This document shows, piece after piece, positions 57,147 to 64,000 of a stretch of 64,000 nt of DNA. Under the pieces are notes generated by a model that did not search any database, was not told the DNA's origin, and was given only the letters and a program-made list of their open reading frames with translations. This DNA comes from Malachius bipustulatus (taxonomy: Eukaryota > Arthropoda > Insecta > Coleoptera > Melyridae). Each line of letters opens with the position of its first letter. The first letter of the stretch is position 1. A program made the position numbers and the translations under genes. Location of the stretch: assembly GCA_910589415.1 (NCBI GenBank), contig OU342634.1, positions 62,001 to 126,000 on the forward strand, given 5' to 3'.

Positions 57147-58732
57147 GAGATAGATTGGAGACTGACTGTGTGAATCTTTTTGTCTTTGTCATCTACTTTC
57201 CGAGGACCCCAAGTTTGGGGGAGCTGGAATTGATTTTTGGATATTCAGAGGGGTTTTTGAATGATGATAGACAGATACTGATTTGTGGGGATTTTAATTT
57301 GCCTTCTTACATTGAACGCTCTGAGGCAGATCAACGTTATTCCAGACTTTTAAATTTTTTCGAATTTTCAAATCTTGAGCAGTTTAATTTTATTGGGAAT
57401 GCTGACGGGCGGATACTGGATCTTGTTATCTCTAATGCAGGATGCACAGTCGAGAGGGAGATCTTGCCTTTTGTTGCAGAGGACAAGTATCATCCCTCCT
57501 TATCGGTTCATATGACTTTCGCGGCCAGAGGCACTAATGATTTTCCGTTGTATCACGGAGAGAGAGCTTTTAACTTCAGAGGGGCCGATTACAATGCTCT
57601 ATTTAGAGATATATTAGATACAGACTGGGATTTTTTGACGGTTGTTACAGATGTTAATGTGGCTTGTGGTTTATTTTATGATAAGCTATACTCCATATTC
57701 GAAAACAGTGTTCCATATCATAGAGCCAAGGTTTCTAAACGAAGATATCCACCATGGTTTACTAAAGAAATTATTAATCTGATTTATGCTAAAGAAAGAA
57801 TCTATAAACTCAATAGAAGGGCACCGAATGATGGATATCTAGAACTGATTAGTAGGTTAAGGAAGGAAATCAAGGGACACATACGGAAGTCTTATAGTGA
57901 ATACATAGCCAACACTTCAAATAATTTCAAACGTGATCCCAAGAGTTTCTGGAGTTTCATTCATGGCAGAAATAGGAACACTCGTATACCAGGACACATG
58001 AGATGTAGTAATAATGCTTCTTATACTAATCCAAGTCAAATAGTGGAGGGTTTTAAATCATACTTTGAAAGTGTGTATGCGATAGATCCTTTTAACATGA
58101 CCACTTCTGTATGCAAGCTCGACAGTTCATCCTCCTTGCCCAGCTTTCATATAGGGCTTGTTAATGTTACCGAGGCTGATTTAAGGATGGCTTCCAGAAA
58201 GTTGAGGAATAAGAACACCCGAGGTCCTGACCAGGTCCCAGGATTTTTGGTCCATGACTGCATGGCTTCGTTTTCTGTTCCATTGGCCTATATCTTTAAT
58301 TTAAGCATCAAAACGAAAACTTTTCCCACTGTCTGGAAGCGGGGTCGGGTTTGTCCAATTCTAAAGTCCGGAGATCCTGGCTTGGTCGATAACTCTAGGC
58401 CAATAACTATTCTGTCAAATTTTTCGAAACTTTTTGAAACCGTAATTTATGGTAAATTATATTCCCAAGTTAAGCCACTGATTTCAGAGTTCCAGCATGG
58501 CTTTGTGGAGAGGAGGTCTACTTCCACGAATCTGTGTTGCCTATCCCAGTATTGCGCTGAGGTCTTGGATGAGGCTGGTCAAGTTGATATTATCTTTACA
58601 GACTTTTCCAAGGCTTTTGATAAAATCAGTCATGAAATACTTTTGTGTAAGCTGTCTCTCTGTGGTTTCTCGGATGATTTGATGTTGTTCGTGGAGTCAT
58701 ATCTATCTGGACGTCAGCAGTTTGTAACATAT
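57147..58732 (+). pseudogene. LINE-B part 5: endonuclease C-terminus and first half of RT
   Basis: A clean frame from ETDCVNLFVFVIYF. Endonuclease motifs are ICGDFNLPSYIE and RILDLVISN. The linker follows (PPWFTKEIINLIYAKERIYK, then RDPKSFWSFI). Reverse transcriptase motifs are RGPDQVPGFLVHDC, SRPITILSNFSKLFE, FQHGFVERRSTSTN and FTDFSKAFDKISH. The frame is cut after FVTY by Gypsy-3; the few residues beyond are LTR sequence. The type is jockey-clade and distinct from LINE-A. This part itself has no stop or frameshift. Confidence 0.88.
58729..58732. repeat. 4-bp target duplication, left (Gypsy-3)
   Basis: ATAT; repeated at 62785-62788. Removing the element restores the LINE-B codons for V-T-Y-N-G-F. 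Confidence 0.8.
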
Positions 58733-59342
58733 TATAACGAACACCGCTCTGGAAAAATTCTAGTAATTGCTTCTTCAACCTTTAACATTCTAGTCCACGA
58801 ATTTGCTTGTTTGTTTACATTCTTTTTTTATACTGAGTTAGTCAATGACATGTTCGCGACAGTTCCAGTCACATGTCATGTGACACATCGACAGACAGAC
58901 GTTAGTTCTATGGATTTCTGGAGTGGGATCGCCGAACAATCTGACATTTCCAGAATCCATGAATCGACGGCTGGTGCGCCGGTGCGACGTTCGAGAATGT
59001 ACCTGCTAGAACGGAGTAGAACGTACCTACTGTTGCGTCGGGGGACTATAAAAGGACCACCGCGCGGCTGCGTGTTTGAGATTAGTTCGGAACGTGAAGT
59101 AGTGAAGACAGAGAGCACTGAGCAGAGCAGTAACTAGTGGAAGCTGAACAGAGCAGTAGTGAAGTGAAGTGTGAAGTAAGGGAGCCAGTAGTGACAGTAT
59201 AGCGAATTATAAAGAGAACAGCTGTGTTTAGTGTGTTTGATTATTTAGAATAATTATTAGAGGTTATAATTTGGATTAGTGATGAATAAAGTAATTTGTA
59301 AGACTTTTTGGTGGTGATTTATTTATTGCGAGACCCGTAACA
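58733..59342 (+). repeat. 5' LTR of Gypsy-3
   Basis: Starts TATAACGAACACC and ends CCCGTAACA. It contains a TATA box (59047) and an AATAAA (59285). Confidence 0.92.
59047..59055 (+). promoter_or_regulatory. TATA box in the Gypsy-3 5' LTR
   Basis: TATAAAAGG; the same motif is at 62492 in the 3' LTR. Likely the core promoter of the element transcript. Confidence 0.7.
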
Positions 59343-59344
59343 AC

Positions 59345-59362
59345 TGGTGTCAGAAGCGGGAT
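59345..59362 (+). promoter_or_regulatory. Primer-binding site of Gypsy-3
   Basis: TGGTGTCAGAAGCGGGAT two bases after the LTR, complementary to a leucine-tRNA-type 3' end including CCA. Confidence 0.8.
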
Positions 59363-59392
59363 ACGGATTCCAGCGAGAAGATTAATTAGTTA

Positions 59393-62137
59393 ATGGGTAG
59401 ATTAAGAAGTGGAAAGGAAATAGGAAGCGACAAAATGTCTGAGAAAATGTTGGAGGATATGATGTTACTGCTCAAAAACGGCCAGGAGGAGCAGAAAAAT
59501 ATCATGAAGAAGCTTGAAGACGGCCAGGAGGAGCAGAAAAATATTGTGAAGAAGCTCGAAGACTCTGAAGAAAAGCTTCTGCAGCAACAAAAAGACTCTG
59601 AAGAAAAGCTTCTGCAACAACAAAAAGATAGTGAAGAAAAGCTGATGCAACAGCAGAAGGATAGTGAAGAGCAGCTGCTAAAAGTTATCCTGCAGCAAAG
59701 AGACGATTATGTTTGTGAACTAAACAAAGTGAAACCACCAGCGTACGACGGAACAACTCCTTGGACTGCGTACAAGATGCAGTTTCAGGCTGCATGCATG
59801 GCCAACGGGTGGAACGACACAGAGAAGGCAACGGCACTGGTTCTTGCGCTTCGAGGGCAAGCTGTGGACATGCTGCAAACACTGCCGGTAGAACTGCACT
59901 CGAATTACAACCAATTGAGTGCAGCATTAGAACTTCGGTTTGGTAATCGCCATATGGAGCAGGTGTTCCAAAATCAGTTAATGAGCAGAGTGCAGAAGCC
60001 GAACGAGTCGCTACAGGAGTTCGAAGCTGATGTCAACAGGATTGTCCATCAAGCCTACCCAGACTCGCCGCAGAACTTCAAGGAACAACTAGCCTCGCAA
60101 ACATTTGTCAACGGGATACGAGACACTGAAATACAGAAGATCCTGCGCATGTCACATTTGACAAAGTCCAGCGAAGCGTTAGTTAGAGCGCTTGAGATAG
60201 ACGCAGCAATAAAGGCGTCCAATGGTAGGAACTTCTCCAAGGTACGAGCAGTGGCAATTAATGAAGATAAAGAAGAGAATGTGACTACCATATTGGAAAA
60301 GTTGAATAAGATGATGGATAAGATCTCTGAGCAGTTTAATAATGGGAAAAGAGGTTGGACTCCGAGGAGGGACGAAAACAGGAAACAATGCTACCGTTGC
60401 GGTTCCAGTTTTCATTTCATACGCAATTGTAAGGCTGGTGAGCAGATTCATCGAAGTAGTGGATCCCTGCTAGAACAAAGACCAGACAGGGAAAGGAGTA
60501 GAACCAGAGATAAAGGTTTCTCGAGGAGTGAGCGAGACTTTAGACGGGGCGGTGGCTGCTGGCGGTTTGGTAATGATAATGGTTATGGTCGCAACCATGA
60601 GCGGAACTGGGAGGGAGAAAGACGCCCGTTCAGGCGATTCGAGCACCGGAGTGACAGTCAGGGCAGTTTCATCAGAAACCCGCCACCGGCAAATGATGAG
60701 CAGGAGAGCAGGTCATCGGAGCATCGTCAGAGGCCCAAGCTGATGTTGGCGCCTCGTGTTAAGCCGATTGAGGATAGCCAGAAGGAAGAGTGCGTTCGAA
60801 GGATCGTGATCAATGAAGATACAGCATGGACGATAGAAGCATGCAGGAAAGAGCAAGAAAAAGACGAAGACATCGGAGACATTTTAAAACGTAAAGAAGA
60901 GAATGGACCGAGACCAACGTGGGCAGAGGTTTCTCCACGTAGCCCAGAATATAAAGCTCTATGGTCACAATGGGAGTCGCTGCAAATCGAAAATGGTCTG
61001 CTGAAGAGAGCCTGGGAGAGTGCCGACGGAAAGAAGATCGTCATGCAGTTGGTGGTTCCAAGGAGTAAAGTTTCGAAGATTCTCGAAGTGATCCATGGAG
61101 GTACATCAGGAGCTCACTTCGGAGTGAACAAAACACTAGCGAAAGTTCGAGAGAGGTTCTACTGGGTGAACTGCAAGGACGATGTCGAAGCCTGGTGCCG
61201 TAAGTGCGAGAAATGTGCTGCAAGCAAGGGCCCAAGCAGAAGACTGACAGGCGCTATGAAGCAGTACAACGTTGGAGCCCCATTCGAGAGGATAGCCATA
61301 GATGTAGCAGGTCCTTTTCCAATCAGCGACAGCGGCAATCGCTTTATCCTGGTTGCCATGGATTATTTCAGCAAGTGGCCTGAAGCATACGCCATACCGA
61401 ACCAAGAAGCTGCTACAGTTGCGAGAGTCTTGGTGGATAATTTAATTAGCAGATTTGGCGTACCTTTAGAGTTGCATTCAGATCAAGGACGAAACTTTGA
61501 ATCCCAAGTTTTCGCAGAAATGTGTAAACTGCTCGGGATAAACAAGACAAGGACTACACCTCTCCATCCACAATCTGACGGTATGGTAGAACGGTTTAAT
61601 CGAACAATGGAGGAACATCTGTCGAAGGTGGTGAGCAATAATCAGCGAGACTGGGACCAGTACCTGCCTTTGTTGCTGATGTCGTACAGGGCAGCCATCC
61701 ATGAGACTACAGGGCAGACACCAGCCAAAGTTGTATTCGGTAAGGAGATTCGGCTACCCTGTGATTTGGTGTACGGTTCACCAAGCAGTCCACCATCGGA
61801 GATCAGAAATTATGTCGACGAATTAAGAAACTCCATGGCAGAAGTGCATTCCCTAGTCAGGAGGAAGATCAAGTTGGCCAGCGACCGAATGAAGGCGAGG
61901 TACGACTTGAAGGCAAACTCCGGTGGCTTCACAGAAGGAGACAAAGTGTGGTTTTATAATCCAACTAGGAAGAAGGGTTTGTCGCCTAAGTTTATGCCAT
62001 CCTGGGAAGGGCCTTACACAATTATTAAAAGGATAAACGACGTGGTGTATAGGATACAGCGGAGCGGAGCCCCCAAGTGCAAGATGAAGGTAGTCCACCT
62101 GAATCGTCTGGCACCCTACTGTGGAGACAGCGAATAA
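59393..62137 (+). CDS. Gypsy-3 Gag-integrase fusion polyprotein (PR, RT and RNase H absent)
   Basis: One open frame of 914 codons from an ATG 50 bases past the LTR. Residues 28-97 form a coiled-coil-like Gag N-terminus with 11-residue repeats (KDSEEKLLQQQ). The Gag core follows (PPAYDGTTPWTAYKMQF, ETFVNGIRD-type end). A CCHC knuckle lies at 333-346 and an Arg/Gly-rich tail at 360-450. Near residue 450-475 the sequence passes directly into the integrase N-terminus (WTIEACRKEQEKDEDIGDIL). The zinc module comes next (HGGTSGAHFGVNKT, then WCRKCEKC at 601-608), the core with D637, D697 and E733 (D-59-D-35-E), and a GPY/F module (WEGPYTI, 871-877). Normally about 700 residues of protease, reverse transcriptase and RNase H lie between. 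Family resemblance is to 412/mdg1-type pol. All catalytic integrase residues are kept. Confidence 0.93.
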   Translation: MGRLRSGKEIGSDKMSEKMLEDMMLLLKNGQEEQKNIMKKLEDGQEEQKNIVKKLEDSEEKLLQQQKDSEEKLLQQQKDSEEKLMQQQKDSEEQLLKVILQQRDDYVCELNKVKPPAYDGTTPWTAYKMQFQAACMANGWNDTEKATALVLALRGQAVDMLQTLPVELHSNYNQLSAALELRFGNRHMEQVFQNQLMSRVQKPNESLQEFEADVNRIVHQAYPDSPQNFKEQLASQTFVNGIRDTEIQKILRMSHLTKSSEALVRALEIDAAIKASNGRNFSKVRAVAINEDKEENVTTILEKLNKMMDKISEQFNNGKRGWTPRRDENRKQCYRCGSSFHFIRNCKAGEQIHRSSGSLLEQRPDRERSRTRDKGFSRSERDFRRGGGCWRFGNDNGYGRNHERNWEGERRPFRRFEHRSDSQGSFIRNPPPANDEQESRSSEHRQRPKLMLAPRVKPIEDSQKEECVRRIVINEDTAWTIEACRKEQEKDEDIGDILKRKEENGPRPTWAEVSPRSPEYKALWSQWESLQIENGLLKRAWESADGKKIVMQLVVPRSKVSKILEVIHGGTSGAHFGVNKTLAKVRERFYWVNCKDDVEAWCRKCEKCAASKGPSRRLTGAMKQYNVGAPFERIAIDVAGPFPISDSGNRFILVAMDYFSKWPEAYAIPNQEAATVARVLVDNLISRFGVPLELHSDQGRNFESQVFAEMCKLLGINKTRTTPLHPQSDGMVERFNRTMEEHLSKVVSNNQRDWDQYLPLLLMSYRAAIHETTGQTPAKVVFGKEIRLPCDLVYGSPSSPPSEIRNYVDELRNSMAEVHSLVRRKIKLASDRMKARYDLKANSGGFTEGDKVWFYNPTRKKGLSPKFMPSWEGPYTIIKRINDVVYRIQRSGAPKCKMKVVHLNRLAPYCGDSE

Positions 62138-62160
62138 GTCCGTTCGAGCGGGACGCTCGA

Positions 62161-62174
62161 AAATAGAAAGGGGG
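62161..62174 (+). promoter_or_regulatory. Polypurine tract of Gypsy-3
   Basis: AAATAGAAAGGGGG, three bases before the 3' LTR. Confidence 0.7.
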
Positions 62175-62177
62175 CAG

Positions 62178-62784
62178 TATAACGAACACCGCTCTGGAAA
62201 AATTCTAGTAATTGCTTCTTCAACCTTTAACATTCTAGTCCACGAATTTGCTTGTTTGTTTACATTCTTTTTTTATACTGAGTTAGTCAATGACATGTTC
62301 GCGACAGTTCCAGTCACATGTCATGTGACACATCGACAGACAGACGTTAGTTCTATGGATTTCTGGAGTGGGATCGCCGAACAATCTGACATTTCCAGAA
62401 TCCATGAATCGACGGCTGGTGCGCCGGTGCGACGTTCGAGAATGTACCTGCTAGAACGGAGTAGAACGTACCTACTGTTGCGTCGGAGGACTATAAAAGG
62501 ACCACCGCGCGGCTGCGTGTTTGAGATTAGTTCGGAACGTGAAGTAGTGAAGACAGAGAGCACTGAGCAGAGCAGTAACTAGTGGAAGCTGAACAGAGCA
62601 GTAGTGAAGTGAAGTGTGAAGTAAGGGAGCCAGTAGTGACAGTATAGCGAATTATAAAGAGAACAGCTGTGTTTAGTGTGTTTGATTATTTAGAATAATT
62701 ATTAGAGGTTATAATTTGGATTAGTGAATAAAGTAATTTGTAAGACTTTTTGGTGGTGATTTATTTATTGCGAGACCCGTAACA
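62178..62784 (+). repeat. 3' LTR of Gypsy-3
   Basis: Same start and end as the 5' LTR. ATAT follows and then LINE-B resumes. Confidence 0.92.
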
Positions 62785-63180
62785 ATATAATGGCTTCAAA
62801 TCAACACATTATGAACCGATAACCGGTGTGCCTCAGGGGTCCAATTTGGGTCCGCTGTTGTTTTTGCTATTTATCAACGATCTACCTGATGTAATTACAT
62901 CATGTAAGTTACTCTTCGCTGATGATCTCAAGCTTTTTAGAAGGATAGTGGATGACACTGACTGTGATGCAGAGGGATACTGATTCTGTTGGCTCTTGGT
63001 GTAAAAAAACTGTTTACTTTTAAATACTGGCAAATGTAGTGTAATGTCAGTCACTAGAGAGAAGTGTTGCTTAACTCATACCTATACTGTAAATGGAGTT
63101 AATTTAAACAGAAAGAGCACTGTCAGGGATCTTGGTGTTTTAATTGATAGGGAACTCAGATATGGTGAGCATATGATCTC
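62785..63180 (+). pseudogene. LINE-B part 6: second half of RT, truncated
   Basis: It continues the frame broken at 58732: [20 protein letters not shown] and [10 protein letters not shown], with the catalytic FADD at 62916-62927. A TGA near 62981 and frame slips near 63000 follow, then TVRDLGVLIDRELRYGEHM. It ends at the junction with LINE-A copy 3. Confidence 0.85.
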
Positions 63181-64000
63181 ACATTCTAGCACTGTGCGAA
63201 ACAAAAGTCCAAGCGTCATCAAGCACAGTTAATTATCTCTATCCAGGATATGACTTTCATTCCCGATTTAGACGTAACTTCGGAATTGGCATTTTTGTCA
63301 GATGTGACCTCTCCTGCCAACGTGAGGAAGACTTTGACTTTGACTTCATGTGGCTTAGGATAACAGACCGACAAACGACGAGATTTATTTGTTGTTTATA
63401 CCGACCACCCAGCGATACACAGTATAGGACACTTTTTTTTGTCCCTGACAAAAACTGTTGACTTCATACAGATAAACTACCCTAAAGCCGAGATATCAAT
63501 CTTGGGTGATTTTAATGTCCATAACATCAACTGGCTTAAATACTCAAACTTCACTGATGAAGAAGGCCGTGAAGCGAAATCATTTGCAATCAGCTGTGGT
63601 TTTACCCAGCTCGTTGATGAACCAACCCGCATTCCCGATGGTGAGGGAGAGTTCGCTAGCCTGTTGGATCTGTTTTTGACCACGAACCCTCAAATATATA
63701 CATACTATCACGGTGAAAGCCCCACTAGGTTCCTCAGACCACAAACTCGTCTCAACATCTTGTGTCCTACCAATTACTAGTATTGAAGAAGCAAGTAAAC
63801 CGCGTGTAGTCTGACACTATAGATCTGCTAAATGGCAAGAACTCAGGGAATATTATCGAGATTTTCCATGGAGGAGTGTTTGTTTCGGCTCTAATGATCC
63901 ATCTGTTTGTGCTAGGGAAGTTGCTCAAGTCATCCTAACAGGCATGGAATCCTACATGCCATATTCAAAAAAACAGCCCTCAAACAGCAAACCTTGGTTC
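63176..64000 (+). pseudogene. LINE-A copy 3, 5'-truncated, runs off the window
   Basis: It aligns with copy 2 from about 51055. Differences include loss of six bases near 63330, a duplicated TACA near 63700 that shifts the frame, and a TGA near 63811. Endonuclease motifs (ILGDFNVHNINW; DEPTRIPD) are readable. The reverse transcriptase lies beyond the right edge. Confidence 0.85.

Larger units (their letters stand above)
58733..62784 (+). mobile_element. Gypsy-3, LTR element with Gag-integrase but no RT
   Basis: The 5' LTR (58733-59342, 610 bp) and 3' LTR (62178-62784, 607 bp) differ by one substitution (near 59042) and a 3-base deletion, as far as read. The order is LTR, leucine-tRNA primer site, a single Gag-integrase frame, a purine tract and LTR, with a 4-bp duplication ATAT. 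It is recent but cannot make its own cDNA, so it depends on another element's reverse transcriptase. Confidence 0.93.

Noticed and set aside
58733..59137. Extension of the LINE-B reading frame to 59137
   Set aside because: The last ~135 codons are LTR sequence of Gypsy-3; the LINE frame really continues at 62789.

Overview
The window reads as a repeat-dominated stretch of an arthropod genome, most likely an insect. It is AT-rich, carries GTAGG/CCTAC microsatellites, and is built almost entirely of transposable elements in insect-type families: Ty3/gypsy, jockey/CR1-like and R1-like LINEs, a P-type element with a THAP exon, a hAT MITE, a Maverick/Polinton-like fragment and many long palindromic 'TACAGGGT' foldbacks. 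No intact host gene is evident. A 500-base N gap (35873-36372) shows this is a draft assembly. The order of the insect cannot be fixed from the sequence.

Layout. 1-2190: 3' end of a gypsy element (Gypsy-1: integrase, polypurine tract, LTR). 2609-3868: three-exon minus-strand gene resembling the N-terminal part of Maverick/adintovirus-like polymerase proteins. 4019-7003: terminal fragment of a TIR element whose interior has become a ~219-bp satellite. 7003-12804: decayed foldbacks, one copy of a long dispersed repeat, and a MITE. 12805-17371: ten ~450-bp tandem monomers, each with a complete hammerhead ribozyme, flanked by a 12-bp target duplication. 17531-22163: nested foldbacks with two candidate exons. 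22339-27882: apparently intact Gypsy-2 with identical LTRs, flanked by a ~630-bp direct duplication. 28320-28930: end of an AGACGTCT-rich TIR element. 30030-32160: repeat block leading into an R1-like LINE (LINE-C, 32215-35872). The endonuclease of LINE-C is split by a second hammerhead array (~315-bp monomers, 12-bp target duplication). 36373-38790: LINE-A copy 1. 40338-42071: foldbacks.

42106-63180 is a nest in which one jockey-like LINE (LINE-B) is broken by successive insertions: a P-type transposon (42285-48352; 31-bp TIRs, 8-bp TSD, THAP exon, itself full of insertions); a 1.7-kb foldback (48673-50360); a TIR element carrying LINE-A copy 2 (50478-54722); another TIR element with a hAT MITE inside (to ~57146); and Gypsy-3 (58733-62784). 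Gypsy-3 has near-identical LTRs and an open Gag-integrase frame with no protease, RT or RNase H. LINE-A copy 3 runs off the right edge.

The most notable content is the pair of unrelated hammerhead-bearing tandem arrays. Both look like metazoan retrozyme insertions: self-cleaving repeat RNAs copied into DNA with LINE-like target duplications. In one, the first monomer begins at the predicted self-cleavage nucleotide. In the other, the 5' two monomers are inverted, as in twin-primed LINE insertions. Gypsy-2, the LINEs and lost relatives are possible sources of the enzymes that moved these passengers, but nothing here proves which one did.
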